A stretch of 64,000 nt of DNA, taken from contig JAHLTZ010000017.1 of NCBI GenBank assembly GCA_025786725.1, forward strand, positions 248,001 through 312,000. Direction: 5' to 3'. This document shows positions 37,301 to 48,445 of the stretch, one piece after another. Numbering within the stretch: position 1 is the stretch's first letter; each line of letters opens with the position of its first letter. The notes beneath the pieces were generated by a model. The model ran no database searches. It was given only the letters and a program-made list of their open reading frames with translations, and was not told the DNA's origin. Both the position numbers and the translations under genes were made by a program. Origin of the DNA: Syncephalis fuscata (taxonomy: Eukaryota > Zoopagomycota > Zoopagomycetes > Zoopagales > Piptocephalidaceae).

Positions 37301-40300
37301 CTGTGTCTGCTTATTACCATTGCTTGTCTTATTATGTTATTCTTTATTATCTTCTTTGGTAAACTTATTTGTCCGCATCAAAATATACAAACGCTACTTG
37401 AACTACAATCAACCAGCAATGGAACCAGTAGCCAAAACGCATTTATGGCCATTCGAGGCGAAGTATTCGATATACGTAAATTCCCCGCCCATCATACTGT
37501 AACCTATAATGACATTATTAAATCGGGTAAATATGCCGGTCAAGATGCATCGACGCAATTTCCACAGCAAGTATCAACACAATGTGATGGATTTGAAGAA
37601 AATGGCGTGGATAATACAATTGCCTTACAGAATTATACTGTACCTGGATCAAGCGAATATGCTCACGATTTCCGTTGGTGGAAGAACCCAAGTGCCAATA
37701 ATGTATCACCAGATACTTATAGTATATGGATGGAAATGATGCGTCGTTCTTATCGTGTTGCTTTAGTTGGCTGGGACGCAAAATATATTAAATCACAAGC
37801 ACAGGTAGCCGATAAGAAATGGGCCATTATCGATCAGCAAGTATTTGATTTGACCGATTATCTAAAGGGCAATGTATTCCGATTGACACCCGATGGCACA
37901 GTAGCCTCACCCAGTATTGAACGTAAATTTATGGATCCACGACTTGAATCGCTATTTATGCAAAATCCCGGTGAAGATGTTTCTAAACTATTCCGGTCCA
38001 TCTTTCGTCGTAGTGCTGATGCACGTCGTCGAATGGAGACTTGTTTGCGCAATCTATTCTTTGTTGGCGTTGTTGATTACCGTAATAGTTTCCGGTGTCA
38101 ATTTGCCAACTACATGTTGCTAAGTATATCTATTCTGCTAGTAGCAGTTATCTTCTTCAAGTTCTTGGCGGCCCTTCAGCTTACCGGTCGACGTGATCCA
38201 GAAGAACATGATCGATTTGTTGTATGTCAAGTGCCGTGTTATACCGAAGGTGAAGACTCGCTAAAAGAAACAATTGATTCATTAGCCGTTATGCGCTATG
38301 ATGATAAGCGTAAATTACTGTTTGTTATCTGTGATGGTATGATTGTTGGTTCCGGTAACGATCAGCCAACACCACGTATTGTATTGAATATCCTTGGTTC
38401 CGATCCTAATATTGACCCAGAACCATTAAGCTTTATTTCACTCGGTGATGGTATGAAACAGCATAATATGGGCAAGGTATATACCGGTCTATACGAATGT
38501 AGCGGCCATGTTGTCCCCTATATGGTGGTTGTTAAAGTGGGTCGACCCAATGAACGGGCCCGTCCTGGCAATCGCGGCAAGCGTGACTCCAGCTTATTTT
38601 AATGCGATTCTTTAATGCTGTTCATTTCGATGCTGAAATGACGCCATTAGAACTTGAAATGTATCACCAAATCAAGAATGTGATCGGTGTTGATCCCAAC
38701 TTTTACGAATACGTTCTTATGGTGGATGCCGATACAGTAGTGCTGCCTGATGCACTTAATCGAATGGTCAGTGCTATGTTGCACGATCAAAAGATCATGG
38801 GTATTTGTGGTGAAACTGAACTGGCTAATGCTAAAGCAACCTGGATTACTATGATTCAAGTGTACGAATACTACATTTCACATCATATGTCAAAGGCATT
38901 TGAATCGCTATTTGGTTCAGTTACGTGTTTGCCCGGTTGTTTCTGTATGTATCGACTACGTGCACCACATAAGGACCACCCACTACTCATTAACAATGCT
39001 ATTATTGATGAATACTCGGAGAATCGAGTCGATACGTTACATAAGAAGAATTTGCTGTCACTTGGTGAAGATCGTTACCTAACTACATTGCTACTTAAAC
39101 ACTTCCCTACTATGAAAACGTCATTTACTAGTGATGCACAGTGTAGAACAAAGGCACCGGATACGTGGTCGATTTTATTGTCACAGCGTCGTCGATGGAT
39201 TAATTCTACCGTGCATAATTTGGTAGTGCTCTTATCGCTGGATCGACTTTGCGGCTTTTGTTGTTTCTCTATGCGATTTGTCGTTTTTGTCGATTTATTG
39301 GCCACGATTATTCAACCAGCTACTGTTGTTTATCTAGCCTATCTAGCCTATATGGGTATTACTCAAGGCAGTGTTCTAATCTTTGTATCGCTTATGATGT
39401 TGGCGGCCATTTACGGTCTACAAGCCATCATCTTTTTACTTAAGCGTAAATGGGAACATATCGGCTATATGATTATCTCCATTATTGCGCTACCTGTCTT
39501 TTCGTTCTTTATTCCCGTCTATTCATTCTGGCACTTCGACGACTTTTCCTGGGGAATACACGTCTAGTTGTAGGTGGTGATCAAGGCGGTAAAAAGCACG
39601 TTGCCGCTACAGAAGGCGAGAAATTTGACCCACGTACTATTCCACGCAAGAAATGGACCGATTACGAACAAGAGCTATGGGAGAGTGGATCACAAGACTC
39701 GCATGCTACCCACCAGTCACGACAATCACGGGCACCTACTGTACGTTCCTATAGATCACGGGCCAGTATACATAGTCAAAGATCACAAGCAGCTGGCGGT
39801 AATGGCGGAGGGGCTCGATCTGTTTATGCCGCCACTATTCATGGTAATGGCAGTGTCTATAATGGACAGATGTCGGGTCAGTCCTATGCTGGATCAGTGC
39901 ATCAAAGACCATTTAGCGGCTACTCCACTGTATCAGTGCAGCATCATCCACAACATCCATCTATTGCCTATCATGATCCACCGGCTAGTGTTTACGGTGG
40001 TACTGGTACAGAATTCAGCTATGCCGCATCACCTCATCCGGCAATGCCTATGATGTCAACACCGTCACGACCCACTTCAATCTACAATGGTGGTGGTAAT
40101 GAGAGCCATTATGCCGGCTCAGTCATTGCTGGTATGGCTATACCAACGGATGATGAAATTCTCGCTGAAGTACGGCGTATTCTGGCCCATGCCGATCTTA
40201 TGACGGTAACAAAGAAACAAGTACGCGATGCATTATCAAGTGTATTTGGTACAGATATGCAACCGCGTAAAGAGTATATCAATCAGTGTATTGAGCATAT

Positions 40301-40319
40301 TCTACAAGGTCGACTCTAA
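34365..40319 (+). CDS. class V/VII chitin synthase with myosin motor and DEK-C domain (frame broken three times)
   Basis: One uninterrupted ~6 kb coding exon (about 1985 aa if repaired). In order: myosin motor with P-loop [10 protein letters not shown] (about residue 114), switch-I-like GNASRVGTF and switch-II-like DMIGYR; a transmembrane helix ([19 protein letters not shown]); a cytochrome-b5-like region; the GT2 catalytic domain with VDADT, EDRYLT and QRRRW; further transmembrane helices; and a C-terminal DEK-C ([12 protein letters not shown]…). Such enzymes make wall chitin at hyphal tips, with the motor tethering vesicles. The frame breaks at about 34754–34786, at 38589–38590 (in the conserved KRDSQ block) and at 39555–39556 (in the conserved DDFSWGNTR block). 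Each is consistent with one missing base in a homopolymer. The start ATG follows a 5' UTR intron. Confidence 0.93.
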
Positions 40320-42615
40320 TCGTAATTGTGATGATGATGATGATGATGATGATACTACTAATTGTTATTGATACTATTATTATTATACAAAGATTTATTA
40401 ATAATAATTACAATAATAATAACAATAATAATAAGTATTATAAACAAAGTGAAAGAAAGATTGCGCTTTATTGCTTACTTCCATTACTACTACCGCTATC
40501 ATTACCACTATTGCTACTATGCTTTATTCATCTTCATCGCTATTCGATTATTCATTTCTCTTTGGTTTCTTTTGTTTCTCTTGTTTCTTTCTTTCGTTAT
40601 TGTCTCTGTCAAATCTATCGTGTGTGCATGTGCTTCTCTTGACGTGAGAGTATATATGTACGGGTGTGATTTAAAAGTAAATAAACCAATGAACTGGTCA
40701 ATCATAAACTGTTATATGTCGCTTAAATTGTTTACTAATGAATTAATAGTATATATATTAATCACATACCATTTGTGGGCCACTTGACATTATTATACAA
40801 TTTAATAATTTATTAATAATTTATTGTGATTTGGGGACAAATGATTAAATTTGCTAACATTCGCGTAATTGAACTAGACATTTGTTCTATTGAACAAGGG
40901 AACGGGTGGTGAGTTTTATTAATAATTAAATACTCATCATCGTAGATTTATTATCTAGTATGCATATATTCTCTTTCATGTATATCACTATAATTTTATA
41001 CTCATACTATTATATATTATTCTATTAGTAAAAAATAGCAGCGATTATAGCCAATACAGTTATTGTACCGGTAATCTACTGTTGAGATCGCACTTGCTGT
41101 TACCAGATAACCTGCACTTGCAATCCATAATAAAACAAAACATACAGCGCGAACTTTGGCAGTACACATTCAACATAACATAAAACAAAGATGTGATGCA
41201 TTTATTGTGCCAATAAAGGTAATTACAAAAGAGCAATGCAAAGACATAGTGTAGAAGGTGTTTGTACTTGATAGTAGTCAGTCAGCTACTAACACTATTT
41301 AGATGGTATATATGGAGTGTACAATATATGCATGGATATATGTGTCAAGTGTAAGAAAAGAAAGGGAAATGTGATGACGTAGATTGTGAATGTGAGCCTG
41401 TCAGTCGATATTTATAAACAGCCGAGTTTAATTCATTAATAAATGAGTGTAAATAATAAAAGTCTATTACCCAACATGTCGATACATCATAGAACAGATT
41501 AATAGTAAATGAATAAATACATCAAAATAAAGTCATTTAACACCAATAGTCATTATTATAGAAATATATTCAGTATAATAGCGGGTATAATAAAAATAAA
41601 AATATTTTGCATCAGACTAGTATTGTATCTATACATACTTGCTTTACTCTAATATCAAGCTTATATATTTGATATTTTTATACAAAATATAAGAATGAGG
41701 AAACATACAAGCATTACATTTTTACGATCATATTATATATCAATATTATTTTATCACGCCATTTATTGGCTGGATTTATCACAATTGATCAATGACGACA
41801 CCAAATAGAATCAATTTGTTATTACAGTCTATTGGCTATCGTTTTATTCCTCTTAGTTGAGCAATACGAAAAAAGAACAAAAGGTAACAAACTGACCGGT
41901 TTCTTCTGTGCAACAGAAAAATAGCAAACAAATATTCTATTGTCCACCTACGTCACCTTTTCTTACTAGCACACAGAAATATGCGTCTATTAATGATTTA
42001 TTCCTCATGACGGCTGTTTGCAAGCCATTATCATTGAACGATGTGTCATACGAGAATAAAGGAATCCAGACTTTTCCGTCATACATTTACCAAAAAGGAA
42101 TTACCATTCGCTTTCAAAGTGGACGTGCGGGTCTATTTGCCGCCGTGTGGTGTAAAATACGACAGTAATGGCGACAGCGATGAGAACAAGAACATAACAG
42201 GCCGAACGTGCTGCTATCGACTCTACGGCCTAATCAATGATGGTCCAAAGGGTAGTACACATACGTGCTTGTTGTTACCAATATAGAATGAATGACAAAT
42301 AGCAGAGAGCATCGAAAGTGGTAGAGACTAATAGAACGAAATGAGAGTGCAAACAAGGGTGCGTGCATTCTTCAACTAAAATGCAGACGCTTTCTTGTAC
42401 TCTGTGTCAAATGATTGGAGATGGGTCACACTTCCATCTCTCTACTGAGAAACATTGGTGTGAATAATGATGTGAGTTTACAGCGAATGGTAGAAAGGTG
42501 ACGTTAAACGACTATAAAGCCTATACCAATTTCCCCACTCCTCTTTTCCTCCTCTTTTCACTTATCTCGTAATTACTGCTTTCTATTGTGAATTACCCGT
42601 TACGCTGTTATTATC
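40320..42615. other. intergenic, about 2.3 kb
   Basis: Begins with a (GAT)8 microsatellite (40329–40352) in the 3' flank of the chitin synthase; the rest is AT-rich. At 41900–42290 two overlapping plus-strand frames are open and somewhat codon-like, including a Cys-containing stretch ending CYRLYGLINDGPKGSTHT. I could not join them into a plausible gene. The last ~80 bases are pyrimidine-rich, probably the ferritin 5' UTR. Confidence 0.35.
40329..40352 (+). repeat. (GAT)n microsatellite
   Basis: Eight perfect GAT units immediately downstream of the chitin synthase stop codon. Confidence 0.85.
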
Positions 42616-43378
42616 ATGTCGCTTTCTAAACAAAACTTTTCTCGTCCCGCCGAGGAGACTATCAATGCGCAAATTAACATGGAGTTATTTGCTTCGCAAA
42701 ACTACCTTTCTATGGCAGCATGGTGCGGCCGCGACAACGTCGCACTACCAGGTATGTTGTTGTTGAATATGAATATCAATTGAACTGAATATAAATACTA
42801 ACGATGATGATGTCCACTACCGTCACTCCACTTTTACTGATAGGTCTTGAGAAATACTTTCGCAAGGCAGCTACTGAGGTAGATATTGGCTTAACATGTG
42901 CACATGCTTTTATAAAGCTGTAACCAATAAGTGACGCTGTACTAATGGTTATTTAGGAGCGAGACCATGCCCAGTTATTGATTGACTACCAAAACAAACG
43001 TGGTGGCAAGGTTCGTCTTGAATCGATCCCAGCACCAGAAGTAAGTAAGAGATGTATAAATAATAAATTAATTGTTTAATATACGTACTAACCATGATGT
43101 TATTATTCCTATCACCAAAGAGTGAATGGCGATCAGCACAAAACACCCTCGAATCAGCGCTACAGCTTGAAAAGGATGTTAATCAGTCATTACTCAAGCT
43201 GCACTCGCTTTCTGATGAGAATAGCGATGCACAGCTTTGTGACTTTTTGGAGACCCATTTCCTTACCGAACAAGTTGATGCCATTAGTTCGTTGTCACAC
43301 TATGTCACGAAATTGAACCGTGTAGGTGGTGATGGCCTTGGTCTCTATCTGTTGACCAAGAGATCGGCGAGTCTGTAG
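42616..43378 (+). CDS. ferritin, H-type with ferroxidase centre
   Basis: Four exons, join(42616..42751,42844..42878,42957..43040,43121..43378), give 170 aa, the normal ferritin length. Expected ferroxidase ligands are visible: Glu and Tyr in NMELFASQNYLS, Glu and His in EERDHAQ, Glu in ALQLEKDVNQ, and Gln in DFLETHFLTEQVDAI. This is therefore an active H-type subunit that oxidises and stores iron in a 24-mer. There is no signal or transit peptide, so it should be cytosolic. Ferritin is absent from most Dikarya but known from early-diverging fungi. Every join keeps phase. Confidence 0.95.
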
Positions 43379-43952
43379 ATAAAGAGGACATTAAATAACA
43401 CATAGGAATATCAATCCTATGTATTTTCTTGCTTTTCTTGATTCTTTTTATTTGTTGATAGTTGTTGTCGTCATCATCGTCATTGTCATTTTAATAAATG
43501 ATTACTTTTTAGTTAGATTGTTTTAACTGAATAAGATTAAAATAATTATTATCATGTGTGTATATAGTCATATTATTCATGATGAACTGGCACACACGGA
43601 CTAGACACCTAGTTTTGAGTAATGTCACAATAAATGAATATGTACACATCATATCATTTAAGTACAATTGATGCTGTATAGAAAGCATGCTTGATAATGC
43701 TTATTCGCTTGGTAGATAATAACAGCGACTAAAAATACCACCCAGTAGACTAATTGGTGCATGTGTAGTGCAGCATTCCTTGTTAAGCACTTGAGCAGTG
43801 CATATTCTATCACCGTCGTGCAGATTGATTTTAGTTTCGGCTATGGTATTTTATTTAGCGGAGATGCATAAAACATTTATGAATGGAAACATGCATCTGC
43901 GACCTATTCATGGCCCAAAAATACACCTCTTAGCATAGTAATTATTGCTATT
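43379..43952. other. intergenic
   Basis: Ferritin 3' flank running to the start of the dispersed repeat. AT-rich; no gene or RNA recognised. Confidence 0.4.
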
Positions 43953-44540
43953 ATGCACAACATAACTATACTACCTTCTATTAAAATGTTGTTAATAAAT
44001 TGATTTAAATAAATAATGTGATATACTATTTGATCTCTTTGAAACATTTGATATTAATTGTTGTTGTTGGCCATGTGTAGAAAGATTGATCAAATATTAG
44101 TAGGAACCATATATTGCAATTCCATGTCATTACATATTGATTGTTATTGCATCTATGTACAGCATGGATTATTGCAGCTAAATGATTCTTTTACTTTTCA
44201 ATATTCTAGTATTGTATTTTGAGCATATTTGTAATGTAAGATCAAGATTAATATAATTATTATAAGTGTTGTTTATTAAACAGCCACTTTCTCTATAGCC
44301 AATCTGGCTAAATAAATGGTATTTTGAACAAGTAATATTATAATGACAATATATATATTAAAGCAATAATACATATAACTAATTGATTACATTATTGTAT
44401 CGATAATTACACATGAATTAATTAGTATTGGATGTGACATTATACATATTATAGTAATGGATGAGTGTTTAATTATATCTAAAAGTATTAAGAAAAGTAA
44501 AGTAAACTGGATAATAAAAGATATAAAAGTCAAAGTAAAT
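43953..44540 (-). repeat. ~590-bp dispersed repeat, copy 2 (inverted relative to copy 1)
   Basis: Near-identical reverse complement of 31998–32587, about 11.4 kb away. Its right edge overlaps the last ~11 bases of the coding sequence of the first 7TM gene: the stop codon at 44530–44532 lies inside the repeat. The repeat therefore appears to have supplied the 3' end of that gene. Confidence 0.8.
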
Positions 44541-45578
44541 AGCTCCTAAGAATTAAAAAAAATGTTTGTGCGAATCGATCATGATAAGTTGTAATGGTTG
44601 GAGTAATACCAGTATTTACACTGCCATTCATATTGGAGTTATTTACACTTGTGCGTGAAATGGATTTGGTATGTACATTGACACAGTAATTAGCCAGAAT
44701 TGTTGATGTTATTACCCTATAAAATAAGTAAGAAGCGTGTTTTATGACTATTATTACTTACCAATCTATACTGAAAAAGTATTCTGAAAAACCTCCAAAC
44801 GAACTAGTCAATAAAAAACTAATACAAATGAGATTGCATAGTACAACAAGACACATTGTTTGGATGCCTTGCCGTGCCAAACGTCGCCATGCATCCGAGC
44901 CAAACTTGCGATATTGTTTGTAGACGATGTAGCAGAAAGACGCCGAAAAAAAGTATTGACAGGCGTTGTGGTAGCGACCCAGATCCACGATACAATAGGC
45001 GGATAGTCAACAACACAGCCAACAGCGTCGGCAGTGACAGCTGGCGAGTAAATCATTGAATTAATGCCGGAACCAAGCTGCGGTAATATACTAAGTACAC
45101 CGATAGTTAGAATCCACCGATTACGACGTAAGGCCAAGTAAGCTCGCTGCAATACAACGATACTGTTAATAAATACGGAGATAGTTATAATCCAAATACC
45201 AGACCAAACAAATGTTCGGCAGCCAAGTGTATCACTTAGCAATATTACCGCACAGGTTGCAGTAAGAGATACACCTAGAAGGGAAGTGAGCAAGCAACAC
45301 CACCCAGCAAGGCTTTTCGAATCATATCTAACTGCTCTAATAGTTTTGCGTAGGTTGTAGCAGAATATAATGGCTATTGCTAAATTTATTATAAACTGAA
45401 GATAGAATCCAGAAAGACGAGCGCGTATTAGTGCTTTTGTCGGCTTTTGACCATTATGATTTCTTAAAATAACATCGTATATGTTTAATTCGCCAAGCGG
45501 GTGTAGCGGAATACCGTACAACCTCGTAGCATTTTTTTCCCATTCTCTGTTCTCGTAGTATTTGTCTAGATCAGCCAT
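44530..45578 (-). CDS. 7TM GPCR-like receptor, family member A
   Basis: Two exons, complement(join(44530..44716,44762..45578)), about 334 aa. An N-terminal ectodomain carries W(E)KNATRLYGIPLHPLGE. Seven helices follow. A Cys opens TM3 (GCRTFVW) and a Cys sits in the second outer loop (GCVVDYPP), the canonical GPCR disulfide positions. TM3 ends VLQRAYLALRR, like the E/DRY region. ICL3 reads FGSDAWRRLARQGIQTMCL. The intron splits the Trp codon (IDW) before TM7. Ligand and G-protein coupling are unknown. The A7 run at 44946–44952 needs one more base (TM5, VNTFFS). The short tail ends inside the dispersed repeat. Confidence 0.7.
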
Positions 45579-45973
45579 GGACAATACAAATTATAAGGAT
45601 TGATATACAAAGCAAAAAGTAAAATTGCACAGTAAAAACGATGTAATATGAAATAAATATGTACTATGATTGATACAAGGATGATATGTACATAGGCAGT
45701 TTTAAACCTGTACGATTGTATCTAGTGTTGTCGGGCCGCGTGTACACACTGCAGAGTATTAGTGGCGCTTGTTCTTTGTATGCATAAACTGTAGATTTGG
45801 TCTGTGTAAATAGTGGCAGGCTAAGGCTTAACCGGTTTATTAAACAGCTGCCCCAGCAATTTAGATTTGCTTTAATATCTGATAGCAGCTAATTGATTTG
45901 GCAATAGTCTATTGTGTAATAGCACAAGACGCAAAATCATCACTTTTAAATATTAGTCACAAATTGATATGGC
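45579..45973. other. spacer between 7TM genes A and B
   Basis: 395 bases, AT-rich: upstream of member A and 3' flank of member B. No further gene is seen. Confidence 0.4.
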
Positions 45974-47014
45974 TTAGAAAATGGTCGAGTTTGACATCCT
46001 TGTATTTAGAAATTTTACATGAAAAGAAATAACTGTTTCTTTAATGTCGACCTGGGTAGTGGGGACGCTTTTCGAGCTTTTCAAAGCAGCTAGTGAACTT
46101 GCTACCACGCGCGCATTAAAACACATGTGGGCCAGCGCTGTTGTAGTAATTACACTAGATAGAACATTAGGTACTATACACAGCCATTATAATTGCTTAC
46201 CAATCAACGGTAAAAAACATCTCCGAAAATCCGTCAAATAGTTTTTCTACTACAATAACACTGCAAATGATGTTGCACAAGGCGACAAGGCACATTGTCT
46301 GAATGCCGTCTTGTGCCAAGCGCTTCCATGCGCTCGAGCCAAACCTACTATACTGTTTGTAGGAAACATAGCAGAATATGCCAGAAAATAAAGTATTGAT
46401 AGGTATGCTGGCTATAAGCCAATACCAAGGAACATATGTAGGATAATCGATTACACAATCATTATCGTCGTTGAACAAAGTAGGCGAGTTTGATAGTATA
46501 AAAAACCCAAAGCCCAGGTGAGGTGATATAAGCGCTGCCCCTAGAATGGCTATCCAGTATTGACGGCGTAGTGCAAGATAAGCACGTTCGAGCATTATTG
46601 TGCTATTCGACATAGCGGTAAGCGGTATCATTCAGATAAAATAGGTAGTAAGTCCTCGGCAGCTTGAAAACTCGCTTAACATCAATACTGAGCGCCACAC
46701 GCCATCGAATACACCCATAAAAGAGGAAAATAAACAACGCCAGGCAGACAGACTGTTGGGTTGATCGATGACAGCTCTTGTGGCAAAACGCAAACTATGC
46801 ACAAATATAAGAACTGCTAATGTATTAACAAAAACTTGTTTCTGTGTACTAGATACGCGTGTCTTAAGTAATTCCTCGGTCAGCAATTTATTATCAGAAT
46901 TGCTTGCCACTGCGCTGTATATGTTAATTTTACCTGATGGGTCTAATGGAATATTAGAAAAACTAATAGGATTATTTGACCAGTCTAGTCCTGGATTGTT
47001 GGTATTTTATCCAT
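45974..47014 (-). pseudogene. 7TM GPCR-like receptor, family member B, probably broken
   Basis: Same two-exon plan as its neighbours, complement(join(45974..46154,46201..47014)). It keeps IPLDPSGKINIY in the ectodomain, MLERAYLALRR at the end of TM3, DCVIDYP in the outer loop, FGSSAWKRLAQDGIQTMCL and the split TM7 Trp/Cys codon. An in-frame TGA in TM3 (46632–46634) sits at a position that is Trp in A, Cys in C and Thr in D. The start also needs one added base near 46990. Decay is the simplest explanation of the TGA; an assembly error could explain the start. The protein would be about 330 aa if read through. Confidence 0.6.
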
Positions 47015-47456
47015 TGGTATCAAAATACAAAATATAATTAAAAAAGAAGGAAGATTAGGCGCGTATAATAACAATTCAAGTAGAGACGGCTAAGAAGCAA
47101 GGGATGCTACAGTAGTTATAGTTGCGTTATCGCTACTTGACCGAACCTGTATAATTATGTATATTACCCGCATCACGTGTAGGCGAAAAAGCGTACTATT
47201 GGACCAGACCAAGTTTTGTGCATTTTGCGCATGCAATGCGGTCATATTAATCAGTTATAGTTTACTGCTTAATGAATACATTTCTGTGTAAAAGGATAAA
47301 AAGCTGCTTATGTTTTAATTAATTGTTTATATTATAGTAGTTTGTTACACGCATAATTTATATAATACGTGTTGGATGGATTATAAATGTTGTTAGCGTT
47401 TTAATTTCGAAACGATCTAAACATAGTCCCTTGCATAAACCACTCGTGTTGCGTAG
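47015..47456. other. spacer between 7TM genes B and C
   Basis: 442 bases with no recognised gene. It must hold the promoter of member B and the 3' end of member C. Confidence 0.4.
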
Positions 47457-48445
47457 TTATCGTTTCGTTGATGTCGGGTTTTTGATTGTAACGTTCATTA
47501 ATGCTTCGGATGCAGTCAAAGATCCCGATGATGTGTACATGTTAACACAATGATGTGCCAGGATTGTCGTAGTGATTACCCTGGCTGCAAAGTTAGCAGA
47601 ATGCACCATTAAATATTGATGTCTTACCAGTCAAAATTAAAAAAAGCGGGTGATATGTCACCGGCGGCCTTGAGTATTAGACAAGCACCGCAAATGATAT
47701 TGCACAACACGACAAGACACATGGTCTGGATCCCGTGTCGTGCCAGACGTCGCCATGCATCCGAACCGAATTTACGATATTGCTTGTAGACTATATAGCT
47801 GAATATTGCCGAGAAAAATGCATTGATAGGCATAATGGCTAAAAACCATAACCAGGCGACAAATCTCGGATAATGTGCAACGCAGCCACCATGATCTTCA
47901 ACAGTAACATAAGAAAATGCTATGGCCAACGGGCCAATACTTAATTCCAACAAAATGCATAATATACCGGCAATAGCTGTCCGACGCTTACGTTGCAAAG
48001 CCAAATGGGCTTGCTGAAGCACTGTCGTGCTATTACAGCAAATCGCCACTGTACCGGCACAAAGATTATACCAAACAAACTGACGGCAGTTTGCGTAATC
48101 CAGTACTACTAGCGTACTAGCCAAGCCTATAGAAGCGCCTAGTACAGAGGAAATAATACAGCACCATACGCCTATATTTTTTAACCGACTTTTGGCAGTT
48201 TGAATCGAAACATTAAGGTTGAGTATAAATATCATTGATAGCACAATGTTTACTACAATTTGAACTTGTAGGCCAGCTAGACGAACTCTTGTTGCTTCCA
48301 TGGTCAGTGTTTGATTATCTGTATTTTGTATTATTGCAGTATATGGACTCATTTCGCCCGATGGATGCAATGGAATATTAAATAACTTGACGGCACTCTC
48401 TCTCCATGTTTCTGATAAAAAACTGTTAGCTTGTAAGTCGTCCAT
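47457..48445 (-). CDS. 7TM GPCR-like receptor, family member C (intact)
   Basis: Two exons, complement(join(47457..47580,47628..48445)), give 313 aa with no frame problem, so this is the reference copy of the cluster. Ectodomain with WRESAVKLFNIPLHPSGE; TM1 about residues 66–88; TM3 preceded by NCRQFVWY; TM3 end VLQQAHLALQRKR (Gln for the Arg of the RAYLA motif); outer-loop Cys in GGCVAHYP; ICL3 FGSDAWRRLARHGIQTMC; then FDW|VITTTIL at TM7 with the Trp codon split by a phase-2 intron. Short cytoplasmic tail with TSSGSLTAS. No known GPCR class is recognisable beyond the general motifs. Confidence 0.75.

Noticed and set aside
40320-40790. Long Ile/Asn/Tyr-rich plus-strand frames after the chitin synthase
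   Set aside because: They read through a GAT microsatellite and AT-rich 3' flank; the composition is that of untranslated sequence.
41908-42286. Two overlapping plus-strand frames ending CYRLYGLINDGPKGSTHT, briefly considered as a remnant of a ubiquitin hydrolase
   Set aside because: The frames cannot be joined by one intron or a single added base, and the catalytic His/Asn block expected for that family is not present.
44946-44952. Programmed −1 ribosomal frameshifting at the T7/A7 run of receptor A
   Set aside because: The run could be slippery, but similar gaps elsewhere (CC at 38589, T3 at 59880) are not slippery heptamers, so a common sequencing cause is simpler.
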